Source of the DNA: Gammaproteobacteria bacterium
GTDB lineage: Bacteria; Pseudomonadota; Gammaproteobacteria; BMS3Bbin11
DNA: 64,000 nucleotides
Assembly: GCA_013150915.1 (NCBI GenBank)
Contig: JAADJE010000022.1
Location: 1-64,000, forward strand
Direction of reading: 5' to 3'
Of the stretch, positions 56,594-64,000 are shown in pieces; within the stretch, counting starts at the first letter, position 1; every line of letters begins with the position of its first letter. The position numbers and the translations under genes are program-made. The notes below the pieces were generated by a model. It made no database searches. It saw only the letters and a program-made list of their open reading frames with translations, and was not told the origin of the DNA.

Positions 56594-58607
56594 GTGGCAG
56601 GCAGCTTGTTCCGCGGCAGGGATAAGCCAGCATGCCATCTTCGGGTGCTGTTTTTGAAGCCAGCAGTCCTGGCAGATACTTCGCATCTGATGGTATCGCC
56701 AGAACAACTCGGTCAGGATGGGTATATTGCTTCGTCAGATTTCTCCATGTTTCTAACTGGCTTTTTTCTCCACGCAGAATAATAATTTCCGGCGGACTAA
56801 GATGGGTCTCAAGTGCTGAAAGCAGGCTGCCATGACCCTCCGGATAACGATTGATATTGCTCCACAGTACACGAAGTGTTTTTTCTGCAGCATCGAGATA
56901 CCTTTGTTCACCAATGGTGTGACCAACTATCAATAACAGTTGCGCGGCAATGCCGTTGCCTGAGGGGATGGCATCATCGGAATCCGGTTTGATACGGATG
57001 ATAAGCTGTTCATGATCGTCGGAGGTGAAAAAGAAGCCACCGTATTCCTTGTCTTCAAAATGCTCAAGCATGCTTTCAATGAGTAATATCAGCATTTGCA
57101 TGTCATCTGTTGACCAGCGAACTTTTAGCAATTCAAACAGTCCTGTGGCCAACAGAACATAGTCATCCAGATAGGCATTTAACTGGCTTTTCCCATTTCT
57201 TGCTGTAACTTGAAGGCGATGACCATCCCACAAATGTCTACGAATAAATACCAGTGATCGTTCAGCGGAATGGATGTACTCGGGTTTGCCCAGGGCATCA
57301 CCCGCCTGTGCCATGGCGCCTATCATCATGCCGTTCCAGGCGGTCAGGATTTTGTCATCCAGTCCGGGTCGAATACGTGATGCACGTGCATGCAACAGTG
57401 TTTTCAGGGCCTGTGCAATTTCTGTTTTGGCAACCGCTTCATCAAGTTCGCTTTCTTTCGCAACGGTCTGGATCGTTTTCAGGGCATGAAAGTGCCACTG
57501 GCTTTCAAAATTAGCTTTGCCGGAAAGTTTGTAGCGTGACTGCAATAACTTCCATTGCAGAGGAGTAAGCAGCTTTTGTATCTGATCAGCCTGCCAGATA
57601 TAGAACAGACCTTCCTCTCCTTCAGAATCGGCATCGAGACTGGAGTAGTAGCCGCCTTCGGTTGACTGCATTTCTCTGCTTACCCAGGCACAGGTGTTAT
57701 CCGCGACGGCAAACATCTCTGGTGCATCACAGCTTACTGCAGCAGCGAGATAGAGGGTGATCAGCTGGGCATTATCGTAGAGCATTTTTTCAAAATGTGG
57801 GATCATCCACATCTCATCGGTCGAGTAGCGATAGAAGCCACCCCCTATGTGATCATGAATACCCCCCTCAGACATCTTGTTTAATGTGAATCGACACAAC
57901 TCAAGCAATGACTTTGCCGTGTGTTCGTTATTGCAGAAATAGGCATGCCGCAGGCAGCGTTCCAGATTGGTGGGATGAGGGAACTTGGGCGCACCACCAA
58001 AACCGCCGTGCACCGGGTCAAAGGTTTCCTGCAGGGTGCTGGCGGCAAGTTCTAGTGGTTCATTGGCCAGGCTTACCGTATTACTGGAGGATCTATTTTC
58101 GGTGATGCTGGAAAATGCCGCCATCATCTGTTGTTTATGCTCTTTCAGTTCTTCTCTATGCTGCCGAAAATGGTCGGAAATACGTTTTAGCACGACTTTG
58201 AAGGGTGGCATGCCGTGGCGGGCATCAGGTGGAAAATAGGTGCCACCAAAAAACGGCAGCTGATCTTCCGGGCTGAGAAACATGTTTAACGGCCAGCCAC
58301 CGGGTTTCTGGTTCAGCAACTGATAAGCCGTCTGGTAGATCTTGTCCAGGTCAGGTCGCTCTTCACGGTCTACCTTGATACAAATAAAGTGACGATTCAT
58401 GATGTCGGCGGTCACCTGATCCTCAAAAGACTCATGTTCCATAACGTGACACCAGTGGCAGGCGGCGTAACCAATAGACAGCAGTATTGGTTTATCTTCC
58501 TCTACCGCAAGAGTTAGTGATTTTTGTGTCCAGGGATACCAGTTCACCGGGTTCTTTGCATGTTGCAGAAGATAAGGGCTGGTTTCATTGATCAGTGAGT
58601 TTGTCAT
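56550..58607 (-). CDS. Thioredoxin-domain (DUF255/YyaL-type) protein
   Basis: 685 residues. N-terminal thioredoxin-like domain: [40 protein letters not shown] (CHWC), [41 protein letters not shown] (in parts). The rest is an (alpha/alpha) barrel like N-acylglucosamine epimerases: [27 protein letters not shown] and [13 protein letters not shown]. The cellular job of this family is unknown. The 3' end overlaps norM. Confidence 0.92.
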   Translation of the reverse strand: MTNSLINETSPYLLQHAKNPVNWYPWTQKSLTLAVEEDKPILLSIGYAACHWCHVMEHESFEDQVTADIMNRHFICIKVDREERPDLDKIYQTAYQLLNQKPGGWPLNMFLSPEDQLPFFGGTYFPPDARHGMPPFKVVLKRISDHFRQHREELKEHKQQMMAAFSSITENRSSSNTVSLANEPLELAASTLQETFDPVHGGFGGAPKFPHPTNLERCLRHAYFCNNEHTAKSLLELCRFTLNKMSEGGIHDHIGGGFYRYSTDEMWMIPHFEKMLYDNAQLITLYLAAAVSCDAPEMFAVADNTCAWVSREMQSTEGGYYSSLDADSEGEEGLFYIWQADQIQKLLTPLQWKLLQSRYKLSGKANFESQWHFHALKTIQTVAKESELDEAVAKTEIAQALKTLLHARASRIRPGLDDKILTAWNGMMIGAMAQAGDALGKPEYIHSAERSLVFIRRHLWDGHRLQVTARNGKSQLNAYLDDYVLLATGLFELLKVRWSTDDMQMLILLIESMLEHFEDKEYGGFFFTSDDHEQLIIRIKPDSDDAIPSGNGIAAQLLLIVGHTIGEQRYLDAAEKTLRVLWSNINRYPEGHGSLLSALETHLSPPEIIILRGEKSQLETWRNLTKQYTHPDRVVLAIPSDAKYLPGLLASKTAPEDGMLAYPCRGTSCLPPISVLDEFREYFLN

Positions 58608-58690
58608 TCACTAAGACTGGCAATTTTTCAGGCTTTTAACAAGACTGGGAGAGTAGGGGGATTCAGATTATGCTGCGTATCCTGAGAATT

Positions 58691-59431
58691 TCATTTTTCT
58701 CTCCAGATGGCTTTTTTCCGTAAAGTGAAACTGATAATGCCGCTGATAGACAACAGTAATATTACGATTCCTGTCAGGTCGATGAGCAGGATGCCCGGTA
58801 ATTTAAAGAATCGCCCACTGTGTAAATCCTGGATCACACGTTCCCAGCTTGGGCCATAGGCAGGCAGTAACAATTTGAGTTTGGCTTCTGTGGCGGAGGG
58901 GATTGCCTCAAGTTTTGACCAGGAGGCACCAGATTCCTGATCACTAACGGGTAGCCAGTTGAGTAAGTCAGCATCACTGATATAGATCTGTTGGCCGGAT
59001 TGTATTAACAGTCCTACGTCAGCCCGTCCTATCCGCTCTATTTGTCCCGGTAGTCCGCTGCTGCGGGTCAATGTTTCAACGATTTCTCCATTTGGAGTAA
59101 GTAACAGTATCGAATTATTCAATGCGACGATCAAAAGTTGATCGAGAGTGGCGGCACCGACAAGAGCAGAACTATATTGACCGATGATGCGATCATCTAT
59201 GAATAAGGTTTCACCGAGTTTAACTACCTTGTGCTCCCGAGTACTGGCGCTTATTCCCGTGGGTGGCTTGATGCCGTATAACTGTAATATCCACGAGCTG
59301 TCCAGACGCGACTTATCCAGGCCGAGATCATGACTGTGATTGAGCATCAGGCCGGTAACCGACAGATAGATAGCAATTAATGCAGCAAATACACCAATAC
59401 GCCCGTGCCATTTACTCAAATGTTTGTGCAT
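58691..59431 (-). CDS. PepSY-type inner-membrane protein
   Basis: 246 residues. N-terminal helix (GRIGVFAALIAIYLSVTGLM, with H of the LNHSH motif typical of PepSY_TM proteins), a periplasmic domain of about 170 residues, then a C-terminal helix ILLIDLTGIVILLLSISGI and a basic end. It starts 2 bp after the FMN-binding gene. PepSY_TM relatives serve siderophore or iron reduction. Confidence 0.78.
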   Translation of the reverse strand: MHKHLSKWHGRIGVFAALIAIYLSVTGLMLNHSHDLGLDKSRLDSSWILQLYGIKPPTGISASTREHKVVKLGETLFIDDRIIGQYSSALVGAATLDQLLIVALNNSILLLTPNGEIVETLTRSSGLPGQIERIGRADVGLLIQSGQQIYISDADLLNWLPVSDQESGASWSKLEAIPSATEAKLKLLLPAYGPSWERVIQDLHSGRFFKLPGILLIDLTGIVILLLSISGIISFTLRKKAIWREK

Positions 59432-59433
59432 GA

Positions 59434-60000
59434 TTATTTGTTGGTTTGTTGTTTCATCACATAGTCTGACAACTGCAAGGCTACGGCGGCCAGCTTACGT
59501 ACTGCATTGACCGACAAAGTTGCTCCGCTAATACCGTCAATACGACGGTTCAGTTGACGGTTGTTATCGAGCTCTGAACCGTCGAACTGTTCGGTAAAGG
59601 ATGGGAAGCGTATCTCACCCCCCCTGTTCTCCCGGAACACAAGCACTTTCACAGACACCAGTTTTTGATCCTGTACAACAAACCCCACCGTAATCGGTTT
59701 TTCTCGTCCGATTTCTTCCAGTATCCAGGCGCTGCGATGATCTTTGAGCCAGTATCTTACTCTGAGCGCCGGATAGTTGTGTCCCAGTGTTTTGCTGATA
59801 TCAGTTTTGAGCATGCCTTTTAGCCAGACCGTTTTAACCTCTGGTATGTCACCATTAAAGGACTGCTTGAGGAAGTCATTATTACTTAAATAAACGATTG
59901 CTTTCGTGCCAGAGGACCATGCCGGGAACGCCAGTGCTGAGAGAATGAAAATCATTATAGCCGTACTGGTAAAAGGCCAGTTTTTAATAGACTTTAGCAT
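59434..60000 (-). CDS. Exported FMN-binding domain protein (ApbE substrate type)
   Basis: 188 residues from the ATG at 60000; the frame runs on to 60132, but that part lies in a mobile-element-like sequence. Signal or anchor segment STAIMIFILSALAFPAW. The C-terminal FMN_bind motif is RIDGISGATLSVNAVRKLA; the Thr of SGAT is the ApbE flavinylation site. Because the element directly abuts the ATG, its native ribosome site may have been lost. Confidence 0.85.
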   Translation of the reverse strand: MLKSIKNWPFTSTAIMIFILSALAFPAWSSGTKAIVYLSNNDFLKQSFNGDIPEVKTVWLKGMLKTDISKTLGHNYPALRVRYWLKDHRSAWILEEIGREKPITVGFVVQDQKLVSVKVLVFRENRGGEIRFPSFTEQFDGSELDNNRQLNRRIDGISGATLSVNAVRKLAAVALQLSDYVMKQQTNK

Positions 60001-60168
60001 CCAGGAGTCTGTCGGACTTAGGGGTAATCTACTGTGCTGATGGGAAAACGGTCCAAATGCCCCTGATTTTTCGTTGCGTAGGCCTACTATGCGCCTCAAA
60101 ATCATGATCATTTGTCCTCGTTCTCCCACCATGCTCGCTACGATTACCTAAGTCCGAAAGGCTCCTAG
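60001..60168. mobile_element. MITE-like element between porin and FMN-binding gene
   Basis: Ends CCAGGAGTCTGTCGGACTTA-type (60001-60029) and GATTACCTAAGTCCGAAAGG-type with CTCCTAG (60142-60168) are inverted copies (about 24 of 27 bases, with a 2-bp gap). No transposase. It supplies the TAG stop of the porin gene and lies exactly before the ATG of the FMN-binding gene. Confidence 0.75.
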
Positions 60169-61382
60169 AATTGATATCCAACGCCCATGTTGAAACCGTC
60201 CAGTTCTTTTGCACCTTCAGGTGCATTCTGGTCCTGCAGGTCGAACTTGAATACGACATGTTCATTCAACCAGTAGTTAGCGCCGACACTTGACTGAGTA
60301 TACTGGCTATCGATTTGGGCTCCGGCGGTATTGTCCCACTGCTCATAGCGTGCGAACAGACCAAGAGCCTTATTAATACGCCATGCCGGTTCTATATACC
60401 AGCCTAGCTGCTTATTTGCACCAATACTGGCAGGTCCATCGCCATCAAGATTCCATTGTGCATACAGGGCGCGTAATCCAAAGGCCCCACGTTCTAAAAC
60501 AATATGCGTTTCAGCCAGTGTCGCGGCGCCGGCTAATGGGTCTTCTCCCTGTGTCATATCGTCCTGATATTGCAAGCTTGCAGCAAGTTCAAGGCCGGGC
60601 AGACCTGTCCATTTGAGGCGTCCAGTTAAGGCGCCATTGTTGGCCACGGCTTCGCTGACGTTCTGGCGCCCTTTGCGGGGTTTATATTTATTTTTAGCCG
60701 ATGTTTTGAGGCCCGAAGTTGCCGTTACGTCCCATGACCAGCCGCTGGCAAATTTTCCAGTCAGGCCAAGCCCCCCTGCCCACCAGGTTGTAGGGATGAT
60801 ATTTTTTTCAATCTGGTTGCGTTCTACCCCGTAGAATGTGTTCGGTTCATGTGTTTCGTTCAGAATACCGACAGGGAGCATAAACAGTCCGGCCCTGCCA
60901 GAAAGGTTCGCCGATATATCATGTTCGATATAGGCTTGCTCCAGTTCCACCTCCCCTTTCTCACCATCCCCGGCGACGGAATGTTCTAGCTCCATTTCTG
61001 AAAAGAAGCGGGTTTTCTCATTAAACTCATGGCCAAAAAATAGCACGAAACGATGGAAGTCAATTTCATTCTTTTTTGCCCCGCTTGATTTGTCTTTGAG
61101 ATTGTTATAGTGAAGCTCACCATAACCGCCAACCTGTGTTTTTGAAACTCGGGTAGTTTGTTGTCGATCAACTGCATCAGCGGTGGCTTCAACCATAGAG
61201 ACGGTCTCATCGATTTTTGCATCACTTGATTGCTGTTGTGACATCAATGCGTCAATCTGTTTTTGCTGTTGTTGGATTATCTTCCACATTTCTTCCCGGC
61301 TGGGGAGGTCACCCGCAGCAAGTGCAGCACTGCTAATGATGAGTATACAGATGGATAAGAAAAGTGAGCGAAATATGTTCAT
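60165..61382 (-). CDS. Outer-membrane porin with N-terminal coiled coil (OprO/OprP-like)
   Basis: 405 residues. Signal peptide to SAALAAG, a coiled coil (EEMWKIIQQQQKQIDALMSQ), then a beta-barrel: VGGYGELHYNNLK, FHRFVLFFGHEFNEKTRFFSEMELEH (in parts), GRAGLFMLPVGILNE and the aromatic end GVGYQF. This matches the phosphate-selective porin O/P family, but the Fur-like box ahead suggests iron control. The gene's own stop was replaced by the TAG of the element. Confidence 0.88.
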   Translation of the reverse strand: MNIFRSLFLSICILIISSAALAAGDLPSREEMWKIIQQQQKQIDALMSQQQSSDAKIDETVSMVEATADAVDRQQTTRVSKTQVGGYGELHYNNLKDKSSGAKKNEIDFHRFVLFFGHEFNEKTRFFSEMELEHSVAGDGEKGEVELEQAYIEHDISANLSGRAGLFMLPVGILNETHEPNTFYGVERNQIEKNIIPTTWWAGGLGLTGKFASGWSWDVTATSGLKTSAKNKYKPRKGRQNVSEAVANNGALTGRLKWTGLPGLELAASLQYQDDMTQGEDPLAGAATLAETHIVLERGAFGLRALYAQWNLDGDGPASIGANKQLGWYIEPAWRINKALGLFARYEQWDNTAGAQIDSQYTQSSVGANYWLNEHVVFKFDLQDQNAPEGAKELDGFNMGVGYQF

Positions 61383-61437
61383 ATGAGATATGCCTGAAAT
61401 GGATGGGTGTTTGAAAGGGGAGTGATAGTAAACTAAA

Positions 61438-61452
61438 TAAGAATCGTTATCA
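61438..61452 (-). promoter_or_regulatory. Fur box upstream of the porin operon
   Basis: On the minus strand TGATAACGATTCTTA, matching the 7-1-7 Fur consensus TGATAAT-n-ATTATCA at 11 of 14 bases, inside an AT-rich stretch 55-70 bp before the porin ATG. Confidence 0.65.
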
Positions 61453-61566
61453 ATAGCAATAAATACATTAATTAAATGAGGTGCCGCCTATTTTATTTCC
61501 CAGCTAATTTTCTACTTTTTGTATTTTTCTATTTTTCTATTTGTTATTTCAGGTGATAATAGACGG

Positions 61567-62379
61567 ATGTTTACTTACCCTGAAATCGATCACGTCCTAC
61601 TGAGTATTGGCCCACTGAAAGTACACTGGTACGGTGTGATGTATATATTTGGATTTTTATCAGCCTGGCTGCTGGGCATCTGGCGAGCAAAAAAAAGTGA
61701 GAGCTGGGACAACGAGCAGGTTGCTGATCTGGTTCTCTATGGGGCGTTGGGGGCCGTACTCGGTGGTCGCCTGGGTTATATTCTGTTTTATAAGTTGGGA
61801 TATTATCTGGCACAGCCACTGGATATCTTCAGGATTTGGGAAGGCGGTATGTCTTTCCACGGAGGCCTGATCGGGGTACTGGTGGCGATCTGGTTGTTTG
61901 GAAGAAAAACGGATAGAAGTTTCTTTCAGGTCAGTGACTTTGTCGCACCACTGGTACCAATCGGCCTTTTCTTCGGGCGTATCGGTAACTTTATTAATCA
62001 GGAACTGTGGGGGCGTGTTACGGATGTGTCATGGGGAATGGTTTTTCCCCTGGCCGGTACAATGCCGCGTCATCCCTCACAGCTTTATGAGGCCGCGCTT
62101 GAGGGTCTGGTTCTGTTTGTAGTTCTCTGGGTCTACAGTTCTGCACCGCGGCCAGTGGCAAGAGTGTCGGGCCTGTTCCTGGTTCTATATGGCTCATTCC
62201 GTTTTATCGTAGAATTTACTCGTGAACCGGATTATTATCTTGGTTTTGTCGCCCTGGACTGGATGACCATGGGACAGGTATTGTCGCTACCAATGATAGT
62301 GTTCGGTTTGTTGATTATGTGGTTATCAGGCAATCAACGCCTTGACTATAAGGGCGAGGCCAGTAAGAAAAGTCACTAG
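61567..62379 (+). CDS. lgt: Phosphatidylglycerol-prolipoprotein diacylglyceryl transferase
   Basis: 270 residues from ATG 61567; the upstream frame (61519) is T-rich repeat. VHWYGVMYIFGFLSAW, GGRLGYILFYKLGYY, HGGLIGVL (H-G-G-L) and GRIGNFINQELWGR, the Lgt signature. Transfers diacylglycerol to lipoprotein Cys. Its end overlaps the convergent TauE gene by 54 bp. Confidence 0.97.
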   Translation: MFTYPEIDHVLLSIGPLKVHWYGVMYIFGFLSAWLLGIWRAKKSESWDNEQVADLVLYGALGAVLGGRLGYILFYKLGYYLAQPLDIFRIWEGGMSFHGGLIGVLVAIWLFGRKTDRSFFQVSDFVAPLVPIGLFFGRIGNFINQELWGRVTDVSWGMVFPLAGTMPRHPSQLYEAALEGLVLFVVLWVYSSAPRPVARVSGLFLVLYGSFRFIVEFTREPDYYLGFVALDWMTMGQVLSLPMIVFGLLIMWLSGNQRLDYKGEASKKSH

Positions 62380-63093
62380 CTCAAATGCGCGTTTAATAGA
62401 GCGGCTGTGGCTTTTAATCGCAAGATGTGCGCCAGCATAGCCACCTATTACCGATCCCAGTATCAAGACAGGCAGCCATGACCATTGTACTGTGCCCAGT
62501 AATGTCAGTGTGAAGGCCCCGGTACCGTTCCAGAAAATGCCCACGACAACCAAAGTGTAGGCAACGGCAAGTTTGTAATCGAGACCAAACCAGCGCACTA
62601 ACCAAAGTGTGCAGAAAAGGCCAGTACCGGAGGTCAGTGACCCATTTAGAAAACCAATCAGTAGCAGGACAGTACCCCCTATCATATAACCTGTTTGATC
62701 ACGGTGAGTATTGTTGGCTTCAACACCCATGTCGGGCCTGTGCCAGGAGTAGATAGCAAGGCCGACGGTCATTATACCCAAAGCCAGATTGGCGATATTT
62801 TCTGGTATAGTGAGAATGAATCGTGCACCTGGGACGACGCCGACCACGCCGGTAATTAAAATAAACAAGGCAAACCGCCACTGCAGTTTTTTCTCCTGAG
62901 TGTGGCGAATAGCCGCACCCACTCCGAGAGCAACGCTGGCAATTTTATGTGTCGCCAATGCCATAGCAAAGGGGAGTCCGAGAAAAATCAGGGCGGGGAG
63001 CTGGAGTAATCCAGCTCCACCACCGGCATAGGCGGAGAATGTGTTTGCTAGAATCGAAATAAAAAACAGCAGGACTTGTTCGAATAGATCCAT
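62326..63093 (-). CDS. TauE/SafE family sulfite/organosulfonate exporter-like permease
   Basis: 255 residues, seven or eight helices. GGGAGLLQLPALIFLGLPFAMALATHKIASVAL, GARFILTIPENIANL and FLNGSLTSGTGLFCTLWLVRWFG follow the TauE/SafE (PF01925) repeats. Fits sulfur metabolism; the substrate is not proven. Confidence 0.85.
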   Translation of the reverse strand: MDLFEQVLLFFISILANTFSAYAGGGAGLLQLPALIFLGLPFAMALATHKIASVALGVGAAIRHTQEKKLQWRFALFILITGVVGVVPGARFILTIPENIANLALGIMTVGLAIYSWHRPDMGVEANNTHRDQTGYMIGGTVLLLIGFLNGSLTSGTGLFCTLWLVRWFGLDYKLAVAYTLVVVGIFWNGTGAFTLTLLGTVQWSWLPVLILGSVIGGYAGAHLAIKSHSRSIKRAFELVTFLTGLALIVKALIA

Positions 63094-63233
63094 TTTCTCT
63101 GTTCGGATTAGTGCACGTGGTATTGAAGTTTTATTGCTTTGAAGTATGATTACCTATTATCGCTACAGCCCACCACTGAAAATTTCTGATGAGCCTGAGC
63201 GCACTGACACTATATATTACCTACGAGTAGCTC

Positions 63234-63851
63234 ATGCCCAATATAAAATTTCAGCCAGCATACCTGATTCCCATTTTAGTTTTCGCGCTGTTTACTCATT
63301 CTGGAATTGCTTACGCTATCGCTAAATGTCAGGGAGCTGATGGCAAGTGGCACTACGGGGACAATGCGGCTGCTGCCTGCGGAGATTCCAGAATAACGAT
63401 CATCGATGAGATGGGGCGCAAGGTCGAAGAAATAGACGAGCCGTTGACGCTTGAGGAAATAAATGCGCAAAAAGCAGAAGAGAAGCGAAAAAAGCTGGAG
63501 GGGAAACAGCGAGCCAAACGTGATATGGAAAAGAAACGTATTCTGGCTATTTATCCCAGTGAAGAGAGTATCATTCGTGCACGGGATGACAGGCTTCAGG
63601 GCATGGACAAGAATATCAGACTGCAGGAAGAGTTGCTGGATACTCTGCGTCTTGATGTAAAAAGACTGCAAGCAAGCGCACTTCCAGCAAAGGGAAAGGC
63701 GAGAGAAAAAATTGAGACACGGATAAAAATACGGTTGGAAAATATTGATGACTATTATCATACAATTACCCAATTACGACGAGAGCGCGAGCAAACTGCT
63801 GAAAAATATGAGAAAATCTTGATACAATTTCGTGAACTGACTGTTGATTAA
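63234..63851 (+). CDS. DUF4124-like exported coiled-coil protein
   Basis: 205 residues. Signal peptide (LIPILVFALFTHSGIAYA), a short DUF4124-like domain KCQGADGKWHYGDN with two Cys (K-C and A-A-C-G-D), then a long basic/acidic coiled coil (about 80-195, KAEEKRKKLEGKQRAKRDM). Probably periplasmic. Bases 63852-64000 hold no called gene; a TTGACA at 63961-63966 with a weak AAGAAT 17 bp on may be a promoter running off the window. Confidence 0.75.
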   Translation: MPNIKFQPAYLIPILVFALFTHSGIAYAIAKCQGADGKWHYGDNAAAACGDSRITIIDEMGRKVEEIDEPLTLEEINAQKAEEKRKKLEGKQRAKRDMEKKRILAIYPSEESIIRARDDRLQGMDKNIRLQEELLDTLRLDVKRLQASALPAKGKAREKIETRIKIRLENIDDYYHTITQLRREREQTAEKYEKILIQFRELTVD

Positions 63852-64000
63852 GCTGATTTGTACGCCATTTGAGTGCCCTGTTTTCGGCTTGAGCAGGCTG
63901 AAAAGTCCAAATTTTTTAAGTCATCAATATTCTTTGCAATGTCCACATAAAAAGCATTGATTGACACGGGCGCTCTAAATCTGAAGAATCGTCCGGCTAC

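Noticed and set aside
60001-60132. 44-residue N-terminal extension of the FMN-binding protein
   Set aside because: Encoded by the MITE-like element; the signal segment begins at ATG 60000.
63961-64000. Possible RNA gene or promoter at the right edge
   Set aside because: TTGACA is good but the -10 is weak and the window ends; no tRNA structure could be drawn.

Overview
The window reads as a chromosomal segment of a gammaproteobacterium, probably a sulfur-oxidising, CO2-fixing or facultatively autotrophic one. Support: gene order typical of Gammaproteobacteria (tonB-yqgE-ruvX-pyrR-pyrB-pyrC' ; pilGHIJ-chpA-chpC ; zapB-like/zapA/6S RNA/ygfA divergent from ygfB-pepP-ubiH-ubiI), an Acidithiobacillus-type glutamate-cysteine ligase, a secreted DsrE-like protein, a TauE/SafE exporter and a tkt-gap-pgk-pyk-fba block of the kind found next to Calvin-cycle genes. 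No phage, integron, CRISPR array, rRNA or tRNA was seen. The genus is not determined.

Layout. 0.2-3.5 kb: secreted CARDB protein, a small glutaredoxin-like protein, a secreted DsrE-like protein. 3.6-3.8 kb: MITE-like element. 3.8-6.7 kb (minus): purC, a DUF3445 protein and gluQ, overlapping by 4 bp. 6.8-16.2 kb (minus): one long, tightly coupled run gshA-gshB-apbE-NusG_II-Gx transporter-tonB-yqgE-ruvX-pyrR-pyrB-pyrC'(pseudo), then a thioredoxin. 16.6-26.5 kb (plus): Pil-Chp chemosensory cluster for twitching motility, with a 1955-residue ChpA/PilL kinase and no methylation enzymes. 26.7-27.6 kb: orphan PhnD-like binding protein. 28.1-35.1 kb: tkt, gap, pgk, pyk, fba. 35.2-40.3 kb: bcp, an orphan FecCD permease, HAD phosphatase, rppH, ppiA, an EVE protein, DUF427 and ygfA. 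40.3-45.7 kb: 6S RNA, zapA, zapB-like, ygfB, pepP, ubiH, ubiI. 45.9-48.0 kb: second PhnD-like protein and a Na+/H+ antiporter. 48.0-52.8 kb: tandem glycine riboswitch and gcvT-gcvH-gcvPA-gcvPB. 52.9-58.6 kb: PfkB kinase, a strange Lys-rich/Pro-rich membrane protein, a MATE exporter and a YyaL/DUF255 protein. 58.7-61.5 kb (minus): probable Fur-controlled porin, FMN-binding protein and PepSY protein. 61.6-63.9 kb: lgt, a TauE/SafE permease, a DUF4124-like coiled-coil protein.

Themes. (1) Flavin electron transfer outside the cytoplasm: apbE (FMN transferase), a NusG-II protein and a Gx transporter resemble the FmnB/EetA/EetB part of Gram-positive flavin-based extracellular electron transfer loci. 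An ApbE-type substrate (SGAT motif) lies at the other end of the window behind a Fur box. This is the most interesting functional hypothesis here. (2) An unusual family of intergenic repeats: tandem heptamers (or nonamers) of differing sequence, often arranged as inverted pairs and often touching a stop codon. They explain several false N-terminal extensions and one bcp C-terminus. (3) Classical RNA regulation: tandem glycine riboswitch, and 6S RNA with a clear -10 box.
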